From positions 1,798,001 to 1,862,000 of the forward strand of contig NC_089178.1 of the NCBI RefSeq assembly GCF_947507565.1: a DNA stretch of 64,000 bases, given 5' to 3'. The notes under the pieces were generated by a model. It saw only the letters and a list, made by a program, of their open reading frames with translations. It was not told where the DNA came from and made no database searches. Position 1 is the first letter of the stretch; each line of letters opens with the position of its first letter. Below, in pieces: positions 22,392 to 33,295 of this stretch. The DNA comes from Oscarella lobularis. Taxonomy: Eukaryota > Porifera > Homoscleromorpha > Homosclerophorida > Oscarellidae. The position numbers and the translations under genes are program-made.

Positions 22392-24916
22392 TCATATTGT
22401 CTGCGCGCCGTTTTTCTGATACGCGCGATGGTGAGGAACAAACGGCACCGTCGGCGTTCCTTTTCGCCTCTCCCGCCGCTCTTCGTCGTCGGGAAACTCG
22501 AGATAGATGGACTGACTAACAATTCCCGTACTAGCGACGGTGACATTTCCGGGACTCGGACTGCGACGACGCAACGGAAATAGGGCATTTGCTTCTCGCA
22601 GAGCGGCTGCGCGCTGCGATTTCGCCTTCTCGACGCGTTTTCGAGCTGCCATTAGCGACTCGTTCGCTTCGGAAAGTAGCTGCGCGTTCAAGCTCGACTT
22701 TTCCGCGGTGCCCTTCGTACTTGCAGCCAATTGCCGATGTTCGAGAAACTTCCGCACGAGCTCGCGTTGTTCGCGACTCTCGAGACGGCGTCGCTCCGTT
22801 CGGGCTTTCGCCGCGTTTAGCTCGGCGTTACGCACCGTTTGCACGTCGTGCCGAATGAGCGCCTGGCCTATCGTCGTGTGCTGCTGATCGAATTCGCGGA
22901 GAAACGCCGCGTCGTCGTCGCGCGCTCGCGCGCGGAACGAATTCGCTGCACGCTCGACGCGCAGTCGTTCTCGTTTCGCCGCGTCTCGCTCTCGCACGTC
23001 GTTCTGGGCGGCGACGATTCGTTCGCGCAGCGCTATGCGTTGCTGGGCAGCGTCGCGACGCGCGTTGAGCCGTCGCGCATCCACAGTCCGACGTCGACTT
23101 TCGTCTCTCTCGCGACGCTCGTCGGCGACGCGCTTCGTGCGTCTCTCGCGCTGCTGAGCGACGCGTCGTCGATGATAGGCTCGATCGACGGCGGCGACGG
23201 CGCCGAGCGTCATCGTCTGCATTTTTTCCATCATGATCGCGTCGTTCAGCTTCGGATTGGAGCGCCGCACGATCGGCTTGAGAGATTTTTGTCGTCTTCT
23301 TTCCGCGTCTATCATTTTTACCGCCGCTCGGACGTCGCGTGCCCAATCACGCTTCAGTATGAGGTCGGATTCGCGACGGCCGGACGAATCGACTTCCGGT
23401 TCGTTTTTTACGGCGGCCGCTTCGACCGTTTGTGACGTCGGAGCAGCTTTCTTTGATTTCACCGTTTTCTTCTCCTTTTTAGCTGCAACTACGTCCTGTC
23501 CCTTCACAACGCGCCGCTTCCACGTGTCCTCGTAGCTCTCTTCCAATTTCGTTAGAAGAGGGAAAGTCGTGCCGGCGGCGTCCGGCGATCGCCGTCTCTG
23601 CGACGGAATTGCGGCGAGCCGATAGCGCGGTTGCATTGGAACGCTTCCCATGTCCGTTGCATCCTGATTCGTCTTCAGTGCAATGCTACGCTCCAGCTTT
23701 TCGACGACGCGAAGCTGACGTAAGTTGAGCGGCGTCGGCGAGGCGTCATAGGCGACGGGTGTAACAGGTATGACGGAACCAGGAGTAGCAGATTCTCTAG
23801 TAGAAACGATATGATTGGGTACAGTACCACGTGTGAGTGAGATCAGTTAGTGCTCACCCTCGTAAATTTGGTACTTTAGCAGGGAGTAGTCGTCTTGCAA
23901 TGAGCCATCTCTTCACGTGACGTTGAATTATGACGATAGGCGAGTTTGCGATCGAGAGCCTAAAAATCTTCTTTATAAGCGTAGTCACTTTACTCAAGTT
24001 TTCATCAAACGAGGCCGTCTACAAAAAATAATCGTCGTCTATAATGAAAGGCACGCTGCGAAAAGAATTCCTACTTTCGATAGTGCTTGATAGATGTCGA
24101 GGCGATAAGCCTTTGACATGGCCGCAAAGCGACCTCCAAAGTCGGCTCCTTCGATTACTTCCTCGTCGGCGACGAGAAAATAGTCGAGAGCTTTGAGGGA
24201 CCAGATGGCGTTTGCCACGTGGTGCCTGTAGCTCTGCTGTAGAGCAAAGGGTGTGTTGTGCAGCGTCAGAACGGCAAGGTTTAGACTGTGGGACATCTGC
24301 TGAACAGATGCGAGTCTCGAAACGTCGTTGCTGTGGAGATAGAGAACTTTGAGGTTGACTAATCTGCGCCAAAATGACGGTCCTGGAAGATCGTCGATCT
24401 ATGAGATGAAAAACGCATTATATTTGGCTGCTAAGCGTTCACAATAACTGTGCTGTAGAGAAATTTGTCTAGCAGTGCCAAGGTAGGCACTAGGGTCAAA
24501 TTTCTGGTCACTAGCTTTTTGTGTACGCAGCCAAATTTAAATTTTTTGATATCTAACTAAAGTGCATGTATAGCTAAGTAACGCTGACCGCACAAGTAAA
24601 GAGATAACCGAGATTTACTTTATGAGCCAACCTGATTGTTATGCACGTCGAGATAAATCAATTGATTGCAATTTTCGAGCGGTTGAATCGTGTTGAGATA
24701 GTTTGAGTGTAGACTGCACAACTTAAGTGCTGTAAACGATGTCAGAATGCCGATCGATTTCACTCGCAGTCCGCAGTGATGAATCTGATCGATTTCGTCG
24801 ATGTTCTCGCGTTCATTCGACGCGATCGCTTCTGATAAATTGCGAAAAAACGTTTTCGACTGCTCGGTCAATCGTTCCGAGCGCATCGAGTCGTTTGTCG
24901 ACGAACGGCGGCTCAT
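22392..24916 (-). CDS. LRRIQ3: Leucine-rich repeat and IQ motif protein 3
   Basis: Exons 24916-24632, 24398-about 24074, about 24020-23867 and about 23820-22392. The first two exons form a small LRR block (LKLCSLHSNYLNTIQPLENC, LIYLDVHNNQ, LKVLYLHSNDV), then YRHHVANAIWSLKALDYFLVADEEVI, a conserved LRRIQ3 segment. The third carries the IQ motif IVIIQRHVKRWLIARR, a calmodulin-binding site. The long last exon is highly Arg/Glu-rich coiled coil (RERRTKRVADERRERDESRR) and contains LKPIVRRSNPKLNDAIMMEK and QQHTTIGQALIRHD, matching the equivalent human blocks. The family is linked to cilia/flagella and testis; function is little known. The start codon is 66 bp from that of MRPS2 on the other strand. 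Confidence 0.85.
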
Positions 24917-24982
24917 AATAGCAGCGTTGCTATGGGCATATCCGGGCAGTCGGACAAAGCAACCCGTAGGTGAAGAACAAGA

Positions 24983-25660
24983 ATGCTCCGTCCCGTTTCT
25001 CGACGCTGTGGAGTGTTCGGCGCGCTGCGAAACCTTTCCACCACTCCGAAACGCGCCGAAAGGCCCGACGACGTTCTGTCGCACGACGACTACTTCGACG
25101 TTAGCAGTCTTTTCACGAAACGCGAACTAATGGACGCCGGCGTGCACTTGGGCCATAAGGCGGGGGCGTGGAACCCGCTCATGAAGCCGTACATACTCGG
25201 CGAGCGTCTCGGCATTCACGTCGTCGACCTCGATCAGACAGCCAATCATCTTCGTCGCGCGCTCAACGTCATCGGTCACGTGGCTCACCGTCGCGGCGTT
25301 ATACTTTTCGTGCACGGGCGACCGGAGTACGCGCAGCTCACGCAGCAAACGGCGCGCGATGCCGGCGAATATTTTGCGACCGGCGACTGGAAGCCGGGCA
25401 CGTTGACGAATTCGCACAAATTGCTTTCCACTGCGCGTCTGCCTGACTTGGCGATATTTTTTAGCACGAAAACGGATCAGACGGCGCTGCGTGAGACTGT
25501 CATGTGCAACATACCGACGATCGGAATTATCGACACCGATTGCAATCCCAATCTGATAACGTATACTATTCCGGGAAACGACGACACGCCCAGCTCGATT
25601 CGGCTATTTTGTAGTTTATTTAGGGATGCTATTTTGAGAGGCAAAGAAAAAGATCAATAA
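24983..25660 (+). CDS. MRPS2: Mitochondrial small ribosomal subunit protein uS2m
   Basis: Intronless frame of 225 residues. The first 25-30 residues (MLRPVSRRCGVFGALRNLST) are basic and hydroxylated, a typical mitochondrial presequence. The body is ribosomal protein S2: LMDAGVHLGHKAGAWNPLMKPYI, RRGVILFVHGRPEYAQL, WKPGTLTNS, LPDLAIFFS and IPTIGIIDTDCNPNLITYTIPGNDD. It belongs to the mitochondrial ribosome small subunit, not the cytosolic RPSA, whose laminin-binding tail is absent. It is single-exon amid intron-rich neighbours. It shares a 66-bp divergent promoter with LRRIQ3 and is followed 45 bp later by ACBD6 on the same strand. Confidence 0.95.
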   Translation: MLRPVSRRCGVFGALRNLSTTPKRAERPDDVLSHDDYFDVSSLFTKRELMDAGVHLGHKAGAWNPLMKPYILGERLGIHVVDLDQTANHLRRALNVIGHVAHRRGVILFVHGRPEYAQLTQQTARDAGEYFATGDWKPGTLTNSHKLLSTARLPDLAIFFSTKTDQTALRETVMCNIPTIGIIDTDCNPNLITYTIPGNDDTPSSIRLFCSLFRDAILRGKEKDQ

Positions 25661-25705
25661 ATCAATCCGAATCAATTATTGTTTAGTGAAGTTCCCGTAT
25701 GCGAA

Positions 25706-26809
25706 ATGGAATCGTTCGCCGCCGCCGCCGCGTTTATGCGTAACGCTGCCGTTCAGCTCGGTAACGACGACAAGCTGGCGTTGTACGGACTTTTTAAGCA
25801 GGTTTGCATTGTTCTTCCTTCCTTTCGGCTCGATTTTAGCCGCATTCAGGCGGAAAACGGGCCGTGCAACTCGTCGAAGCCTCCTTTCTACGATATGGTT
25901 GGAAGAGCGAAATGGTAACGTTGCAATGCTTCTGCAATCGTGCTCCTCCATGTTTTTCCCGTCTCAGGAACGCGTGGAAAAAACTGGGAGAAATGGCGAA
26001 AGAGGAGGCGATGGAACAATACGTGAACGCTGTCAATCGTCTCTGTCCCGACTGGAACAAACAGACAGGGGTGATGAAACTTTTTGAAACAGAAAGTAAT
26101 TGTAAGGATTTCCCCTCCTATGCAGGAATCATCAACTGCTACGCCAACACTTCCCACTAGCGGCAGCAAGTCAGCAACTGTATCTGGACCGGTGTCTAGT
26201 AAAATGGAGCGTACGGAAGCCCTTCTAAGGTTGTCATGTAATAGAGCAGTGGAACCTTCAACAGTGGCCACAAAAATATTGATAAAGTGGCTAGGAGTCG
26301 ATTAATTGGCGTCGTTTGTTTTGTAGGGATGACGAGAAGACTGCGTTTGATTGGTGTAAAGAGGGAAATGCCGAGAAACTCGAGCATCTCTTTCGAGATG
26401 ATTTGACTGTTTGTCAGTTGGTTGACGATCAAGGAATGGGACTGCTGCATTGGGCGTGTGATAGGGGTTATAGTGACGTTGTGCAGATTCTGTTGAGTCA
26501 CAATGTCAACGTCAATTTGCAGGTAAGGAATAGAAGCCAGACTCTCACTTTGACTCAAGAATTTTTTTTGCTAGGATCTCGACGGGCAAACGCCGTTGCA
26601 CTACGGTAAGAAACTGTCTGCTATGGCACTGTAGTAACGTTGCTTTTTCTTTCTCAGCTTGTAGTTGTGACTTTGTGGCTGTTGTTAGGCAGCTAGTAGA
26701 GGCCAAAGCCGATGTGAATCTTCGAGATCACGACGGCCATTTACCTTGCGATGTAGCCGCAAGTAAAGCTGCTCGAGATATAGTCTCAGTCGGATTAGCT
26801 CGTTATTAG
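25706..26809 (+). CDS. ACBD6: Acyl-CoA-binding domain protein 6 (ACB + ankyrin)
   Basis: Seven exons (25706-25801, 25850-25914, 25968-26070, 26126-26229, 26327-26522, 26575-26605, 26658-26809) give 248 residues. The N-terminal acyl-CoA-binding domain has LALYGLFKQ, CNSSKPPFYD, RAKWNAWKKLGEM and AMEQYVNAVNRLCPDW. After a Ser/Thr linker come ankyrin repeats: GLLHWACDRGYSDVVQILLSH, DLDGQTPLHYACSCDF, VRQLVEAKADVNLRDHDG. This two-part layout is specific to ACBD6, which binds long-chain acyl-CoA and assists protein N-myristoylation. The last two and a half exons are duplicated downstream (28291-28653). Confidence 0.93.
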
Positions 26810-26971
26810 AGAAGCTAGCGTCTAGGCTCCCTCTCCCGTACGTTAGGAGGAAATAACAAGTGTTTGATTCTCAGCGTGCTCTACTTTATTTATAATATAC
26901 ATGATACTACCGTACTTTGGGCGTCGTCAGGTGAAAAATGTACTGGCAAAGTGAAAGTGAAATACAAATTA

Positions 26972-28161
26972 TCAACCAGGCTTGTCCCAACCAAACGCTT
27001 TAAAATATTCCGCAATCTCTTTTGTCACGACGTCAATTTTATCGCGCAATTCTGTTATCATATCTTGCCGCTCTTCTTTAGTTAGATTTCCTGTAGCGCT
27101 TTTCAGGAACGATTGCGAATGATCTTTTGCCGCTTTCAGCGCGTCTATCGTTTCAGGTGATAGTCCAGTTTCTAAAATGACCCATTCTAAGCTAAGAATA
27201 GGATGTCTTACTGAACTTACTATCGTCGGGATCTAAGACGATGAGTTCGTTGAAATGTTTTATTTCCTCTGACGTAAAACTGATAGCGTTCATTTTCTGA
27301 ATGATTTCAGTGACAATAGCATTTACTATGCAACCAATTGAACAGTCTTCGCATCCAAGAAGGAGGAATTTCATCGAGTCTGAGGCTAGTAAGATGACGC
27401 CTTCGGCATCTTCTTTTACTAGTTTTTCTCTAAATCTAAACGGTTCTTGAAGATGTACCGACTGATAGGCGCCTCTTGATGTCATCAGTTTCAATCCAGA
27501 CTGACTCCAAATCGAGTCAAAGTCTTTGCCGGTTATTTGTAGTTTGCCAAGGAAAAGCGTATAATAGTCCTTCGCTCTACCGCCTTGCGACAAATAAATG
27601 TTTCTAATTTGATCTTCAGTAGGTATGCAAAACGGCTCAATCGGTCGTGGCTGGAGCTGGTGTTGACAGTAAAATTTCCCAAAACCTTGGGGTTCAGAAA
27701 ACTAAAATAAACAGAGAAATTTTTTTGACAGAAAACTTACTAAGCACTTTCTGTTTCTCCACTGGTTCCACAGACCTTTTAGATTTTGTCTTCTTCTCTA
27801 GAAGCACTTCAAACAGCTCAGCAAATTTGTCTCCGACGTCGCGAAGATGATCACGAAGGGAGCCGCTAGTAGCCACGCCAAAATGTGCTTGGTGCGCCTT
27901 CAGTAAGTTGTCTTTGAAGGAATCTAGTAAGTCCGGATCGGCTTCCTCGAGGAACTTTGCGACTTTTGTTTTCAGACTTGAAAGCTTGTCAGCCGTAAAT
28001 TGAGCCGCGACAGTTAGAATCAGACGACAGGCGTCTTTTGAGAAAGCGATGCTGAACTTAGCGGCAACGCCCACTACAACTGCAAAAGATAAGCTGTCGA
28101 GTTGCTCCAGCATCTCAACGATGTCAACGTCACTGCTTTCAGCAGGATCGCTAGAAGCCAT
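26972..28161 (-). CDS. Unrecognised gene, duplicate copy 1
   Basis: Three exons, 28161-27741, 27685-27221 and 27171-26972, total 361 residues in frame. The N-terminal half is helical (LEQLDSLSFAVVVGVAAKF, LKTKVAKFLEEADPDLLDSF) and ends in a basic TKSKRSVEPVEKQKV. The second half contains YYTLFLGKLQITGKDFDSIW and EGVILLASDSMKFLLLGCEDCS, then a charged C-terminal helix (LTKEERQDMITELRDKIDVV). There is no signal peptide or clear membrane segment. I recognise no family. Compared with copy 2 it lacks about 50 residues (the stretch containing FRGRSQSVPERE) between the two halves. It is convergent with ACBD6, the stops 160 bp apart. Confidence 0.8.
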
Positions 28162-28290
28162 TCCAATACGATGGAGTTACTCACGGTCGGATTGGCTTGC
28201 CGTTTACCAATCGTCCAGAGTATCGTCCAGGGTCAATCGTCACCAGGGGCGCTAACGCGCGCTGCTGCATTGCAAATGCGCGCGTGTCTC

Positions 28291-28653
28291 TGGGACTGCT
28301 GCATTGGGCGTGTGATAGGGGTTATAGTGACATTGTGCAGATTCACAATGTCAACGTCAATTTGCAGGTAAGGAATAAAAGCCAGACTCTCACTTTGACT
28401 CAAGAATTTTTTTGCTAGGATCTCGACGGGCAAACGCCGTTGCACTACGGTAAGAAACTGTCTGCTGTGGCACTGTAGTAACGTTGCTTTTTCTTTCTCA
28501 GCTTGTAGTTGTGACTTTGTGACTGTTGTTAGGCAGCTAGTAGAGGCCAAAGCCGATGTGAATCTTCGAGATCACGACGGCCATTTACCTTGCGATGTAG
28601 CCGCAAGTAAAGCTGCTCGAGATATAGTCTCAGTTGGATTAGCTCGTTATTAG
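28291..28653 (+). pseudogene. 5'-truncated ACBD6 fragment from the duplication
   Basis: Carries the end of ACBD6 exon 5 plus copies of exons 6 and 7 with their splice sites. The ankyrin frame is still open to the stop (GLLHWACDRGYSDIVQ through SVGLARY), despite a 9-bp in-frame deletion that removes LLS from QILLSHNVN. There is no acyl-CoA-binding part, no start codon and no upstream exon, so it is unlikely to be translated as ACBD6. Confidence 0.85.
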
Positions 28654-28805
28654 AGAAGCTAGCGTCTAGGCTCCCTCTCCAGTGCGTTATGAGGAAATAA
28701 CAAGTGTTTGATTCTCAACGTGCTCTACTTTATTTATAATATACACCATACTTTTGGGCGTCGTCAGGTGAAAAATGTACTGGCAAAGTGAAAGTGAAAT
28801 ACAAA

Positions 28806-30117
28806 TTAGCAACCAGGCTTGTCCCAACCAAACGCTTTAAAATGTTCCGCGATATCTTTTGTCACGACGTCAATTTTATCACGCAATTCTGTTATCATAA
28901 ATTGCCGCTCTTCTTTAGTTAGATTTCCTGTAGCGCTTTTCAGGAACGATTGCGAATGATCTTTTGCCGCTTTCAGCGCGTCTTTCGTTTCAGGTGATAG
29001 TCCTGTTTCTAAAATGACCCATTCTAAGCTAAGAATAGGATGTCTTACTGAACTTACTATCGTCGGGATCTAAGACGATGAGTTCGTTGAAATGTTTTAT
29101 TTCCTCTGACGTAAAACTGATAGCGTTCATTTTCTGAATGATTTCAGTGACAATAGCATTTACTATGCAACCGATTGAACAATCTTTGCATCCGAGAAGG
29201 AGGAATTTCATCGCGTCTGAGGCTAGTAAGATGACGCCTTCGGCATCTTCTTTTACTAGTTTTTCTCTAAATCTAAACGGTTCTTGAAGATGCATCGACT
29301 GATATGCGCCTCTTGATGTCATCAGCTTCAACCAAGACTGACTCCAAATTGAGTCAAAGTCTTTGCCGATTATTTGTAGTTTGCCGAGGAAAAGCTTATA
29401 ATAGTCCCTTGCTCTACTGCCTTGCGATGCATAAATACTTTTAATTTGATCTTCAGTAGGTATGCAAAATGGCTCAATCGGCCGTGGCTGGAGCTGGTGT
29501 TGACAGTAAACTTTTCCAAAACCTAGAAAACTAAAATAGACAGAGAAATTTTTTTGAACAGGAAGCTTACCAGACTTCTTTGACGGATGAGACAGATCTG
29601 TAACTACCAGTTTGCTTTGTAAACCTGGTTCGTCTGAGGAAAATGTTGGCAATTCTTCAATTTCACTTTCTCTTTCTGGAACACTTTGACTTCTGCCTCT
29701 GAATAAGTAATTAGAAGACTGGTACAGCACTTTCGGTTCTACAAACTTTTTGGATTTTGTCTTCTTCTCTAGCTCTTCAAACAACGCATCAAATTTGTCT
29801 CGGACGTCAAGGAGATAATGACGAAGGGAGTCGGTAGGAGCCACGCCCAAATGCGCTTGGTGCGCCTTTTGTAAGTTGTCTTTGAAGGCGTCTAGGAAGT
29901 CCGGATCGGCTTGCTCGAGCAACTTGGCGATTTTTGTTTTCAGATGCGAAAGGTCGTCAGCCATAAGATGAGCCGCGACAGTTAGATGACAGGTGTTTGC
30001 AGAGAAAGCGCTGCTGAGCTTAGCGGCAACGCCCACTACAACTGCAAAAGATAAGCTGTCGAGTTGCTCCAGTTGCTTGACGATGACGTCAATGCTTTCA
30101 GGACCGCTAGAAGCCAT
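28806..30117 (-). CDS. Unrecognised gene, duplicate copy 2 (longer form)
   Basis: Exons 30117-29571, 29522-29058 and 29008-28806 give 404 residues. Same layout as copy 1: helical N-terminus (LEQLDSLSFAVVVGVAAKL), a middle segment present only here (SNYLFRGRSQSVPERESEIE and SDLSHPSKK-like residues), then YYKLFLGKLQIIGKDFDSIW and the charged C-terminal helix ending WDKPGC. Copy 2 looks like the complete version. Intron 1 (49 bp) happens to stay open when read through, giving a false fusion of the two exons. The start codon is 85 bp from that of the armadillo-like gene on the other strand. Function unknown. Confidence 0.82.
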
Positions 30118-30202
30118 TCCAATCTCGTTTACCAATCGGCTAACGCACGCAGAGCTATAAATAAATATTTATTTATAGCTCTGAACGCACGCTGCAAGTC
30201 AA

Positions 30203-31740
30203 ATGATGCTTGATGAAGAAAGCGTGTCTTGCAGCCGCGTCAAGGCGCTTCTCGTCGCAAATCTTCGAGAGCACGTGGAAACGTGCAAGACGAAAGCCGA
30301 TTCGGAGTCGTACATGAGGTATTGCGACGAGAAAGCTCGCATATCGAAAACCTACTCCAATCCTCCTCACAATATGAGCTGGAACACGCTCACTGGTCTT
30401 GCTGCAACCGTAGAAGCGGAAGAATTTGCCGAATCTCGTCGTAAAGTAGCTCGACTCTTCTCCATCCTGCAGGAAAAGGTGAAGGAATCCGAAGCAGATG
30501 ATTCAGAAACGGCAATAACTATCTCTTCCTTATCTTCCTTCTTTCAACCGTGGCATCACGAACGGTCCTATAACTGCTTAGACTATTTGGCTGTTCTTGG
30601 TGGACTGCCTCTTCTCGTCGACCTGGCTCAATCGTCAGATTATTCTTATTCTCTTCGCCAGCCTGCACTGCTCGTCTGTTGGTCTTTTTCGAATGGAAGC
30701 AGACGATGCCGCATGCTGGCTGAACTAGGCATTATTGACGTCATCGAGAAAATATTGAGGGAAGATGCAAATTTGAGGTGGGAAGCTTGTGGCATTGTAT
30801 CAAATTTGGCTGAGTATCCTGATATTAGGGTGAAGCACAGTTTTATTCTTTGCTGAGCTTCTTAGTACGTTGCATTTTTTGTGTGTTTAGAATCATTTGG
30901 CTGCCAGAGGGGTGGTGTCGCTTCTGGTCAATCTTCTTGCCTACAACAGCGACATTAATATAAAGGAATTAGCACTTCTTTGTCTCTTACTTTTTTCGCC
31001 AAACATTAGCCAAATGGATGTCAGCAAAAGGAACGCATTTGAGGATGTTATATTTGAGTCTTTTGAAACTAAAGGTGAAGAGGAGGAGATTCAGTTACCC
31101 CCAATGGTTTACTATTTGGGCTATAATTGCCTGGCAAATATTTCCTTTCATGAAAGCAAGCAAAAGAACGACAAGGGCAACTCAGCAAATAGCTCGTCAA
31201 TATTGGCAAAAATGGATCAGTGGATGAATAAGACAAATCCTGATGACGTAAGAAAAGAGACCTATTCTTCTTGTTGTATTTTATTCTGTCTTGCTTTAGA
31301 TTCGATCAGAAGAAATAGGCAACTACACTTGGAATAGTTTGAAGCCGTTCACTTCACTTTTGTATTGCCCCTATCCGGTTGTGCGTCGTATGGGCGCTTT
31401 CTCTTTAGCTAATCTTCTCCAAGGTGCCGACAATCGAAGACTGTTTTACAGAGAAGAAGGACAATCGTTTGCTCCTATTCAATGCACAGCATGGTGTCGA
31501 GACGCAAAGAGTCGGTTTCTGGCAAAAAAAGCAATGCAGCACGTGTGAAATTAGTATTTGCTTTATTTTAGTCTATCTCATTCATTCATTCTGTTGTAGG
31601 TTCTTCCTGATCAACCAACTGCTCCATCTCTTGAGTCAATCTGCTTGTTCTTTGTATCAGACAACTATTCTCTGTTTGACTCAATGGCCGATTCGTTGCC
31701 AGTTTTATTGAAGTCCAAGCTTGTTTCATTCTCTCAATAG
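30203..31740 (+). CDS. Armadillo/HEAT-like helical repeat protein
   Basis: Exons 30203-30829, 30891-31247, 31300-31542 and 31600-31740 join to 455 residues. After a charged N-terminal region the body reads as alpha-helical repeats of the armadillo type: LAVLGGLPLLVDLAQSSD, LLVCWSFSNGSRRCRMLAEL, GIIDVIEKILRED, LRWEACGIVSNLAEYPDI, ARGVVSLLVNLLAYNSD, KELALLCLLLFSPN. The C-terminal part continues with VVRRMGAFSLANLLQGADN. No signal peptide or catalytic motif is present. This is probably a protein-interaction scaffold; I cannot assign it to a named family. Confidence 0.75.
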
Positions 31741-32366
31741 AACTTGAATACCGGTAGGCAGCAATACGGAAAGTAGGTATTTATTTAACTAATCCCGCTC
31801 CTCCATTAGAAATAGAAAATTACTCACAGGGTCCATGAGTAATTTCACAACTAATAATTTCAAAGACATAAATAGCTCAATGCTATTAGTTTTCTATAGA
31901 AAGTATTATATACTTAGGGAGTTGTTTTCAACGAGACAGTCGACGATACAAGAGGTACGGTAATTTGTTGACCCGATACCTGTATACCAAATTCCCAGAA
32001 CCGGCCCCTTTCAAGTTGCCACCCCCGACGTCGTGCAGAAAAAGGGATTTTTCCCAAGACGCGCTCGGATAAGATCATGTGACGCATATTGTGCAGCAAA
32101 GTGGCGCAGAACGACCGAAAAATGGGCTCATCGTCCCGTTTCGACTCTCGCCAATTCGTCGGTCGTAGAAGAGCTCTTCACTTTATTAGGAGAGGATCGC
32201 GACTTTATTCTTTCCGTCGAGTCTTTTGTGTGCGACTCAGGGACTGAAAGTTGCACGTCCGTCCTACATCCGCTTCCCATCTCTGTCATCTGTTCCTACC
32301 AACTTCCTCGTCCTAGCGCACGCATGGTTGTTGCTCGGAGCTGCAGTGTTTTCTTTCCCCGTCCAG
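31741..32366. other. Intergenic or 5' region, no confident gene
   Basis: The stretch 32033-32350 has open frames on the + strand (for example ANSSVVEELFTLLGEDRDFI) that may be 5' exons of the next gene, but no clear start or splice chain links them. The rest shows nothing recognisable. Confidence 0.35.
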
Positions 32367-33213
32367 ATGAACGCCGATTGCGGCAACGTTTTTCGTGGCG
32401 TCGACACGCCGGGAAGCATACGAGCGCATCGCATCAAGCGCGTTCACGAGGGCACTCGAATCTCGTTGGGCCGCGAAATCAGCACATTGAAGTCCGTCTA
32501 TCAGTCGGACTTTATTGCATTTGGCCCATCGCAACCTGCTAAGGAGAAGAAACACGGAAATTTGCAGGCACGTAGAAGTTATCCCACTGTCGGAATCTCC
32601 TTTAGTTCTTTGTTTAGCACTTCATGACGTGGAAAGTGAACCCCTATTTTTGGCTTGAAAACGCGAAACAAACAGGTATGCACAAATTTCAAGGAAATTG
32701 TCCGATCGAAAAGAATTGTACAGCGGAAAAATCGGCGTCCCAAACCGCATCTTCCTCGTCTTCAGGAAATCTGGCCAACGTGCAAGTCACGGTAAGCTAG
32801 GAGAACGGCAAATGAGGGTAGAAGCAGACGTGTTTGTACAGAAGGCGGACAGGAGAATCGACAATAGAGGACGAGATGAAGTTGCATCACCAAAGCTCTA
32901 CAGCTACAACTGCTCTAATTCTAAACACAGAGGTGCTTTATCGCAAGACTACTGAGCAATCGTTCAGACTGATTTCGTTTAGGACAATCGTCTTTAGTAA
33001 CTAAGAGGAATTATCAGCTGACGAGGTATGATGAATTTGTGCCTAGTAAATGATACGTAGTTTTGCCGTAGGATTACTCAAGCTCAGCCTTCAGTCGGTT
33101 GTATGCTGAGCTGCGTACCTTTAGCCACCAACTACTCGTCTACATTTACCAAAGTTAATTCTATTTCGGGGAGGCATTTTGCAATTCATCCGGATTGGGG
33201 ATTTGTAGCGTAA
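32367..33213 (+). CDS. Unrecognised multi-exon gene
   Basis: From ATG 32367 (MNADCGNVFRGVDTPGSIRA) a chain of exons can be followed by splice signals: about 32367-32566, about 32619-32790, about 32842-32931, about 32984-33026, about 33072-33213. The predicted protein includes VYQSDFIAFGPSQPAKEKKH, HFMTWKVNPYFWLENAKQTG, RNYQLTRITQAQPSVGCMLS and the end STFTKVNSISGRHFAIHPDW. There is no signal peptide or membrane segment. Short F-x-P and aromatic patches resemble the style of small axonemal proteins, but I recognise no family. The true start may be further upstream. Convergent with SWI5. Confidence 0.5.
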
Positions 33214-33295
33214 GTGAAGCGTGTACACCAACCCTTCTTGGTTCTCCTTCACTCTTTATTTATCGTATATGTAAAGAGACTATTTATATGCACAT

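Larger units (their letters stand above)
26436..30137. repeat. Tandem segmental duplication of about 1.85 kb (two units)
   Basis: Unit 1 spans about 26436-28175 and unit 2 about 28291-30137. Both run from tgggactgctgcattgggcg in ACBD6 exon 5, through the ACBD6 stop, and through a whole minus-strand gene to just past its start codon. Intronic and non-coding sequence is conserved almost base for base (for example the 120 bp after the ACBD6 stop), so the event is recent. Differences include a 9-bp deletion and a changed middle of the minus-strand gene. Confidence 0.92.

Noticed and set aside
22839-23435. 198-residue open frame on the + strand
   Set aside because: Antisense of the Arg/Glu-rich LRRIQ3 last exon.
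29029-30135. Single 368-residue reading of the copy 2 orphan gene without introns
   Set aside because: The 49-bp intron is open by chance; canonical donor and acceptor are present, and copy 1 supports splicing.
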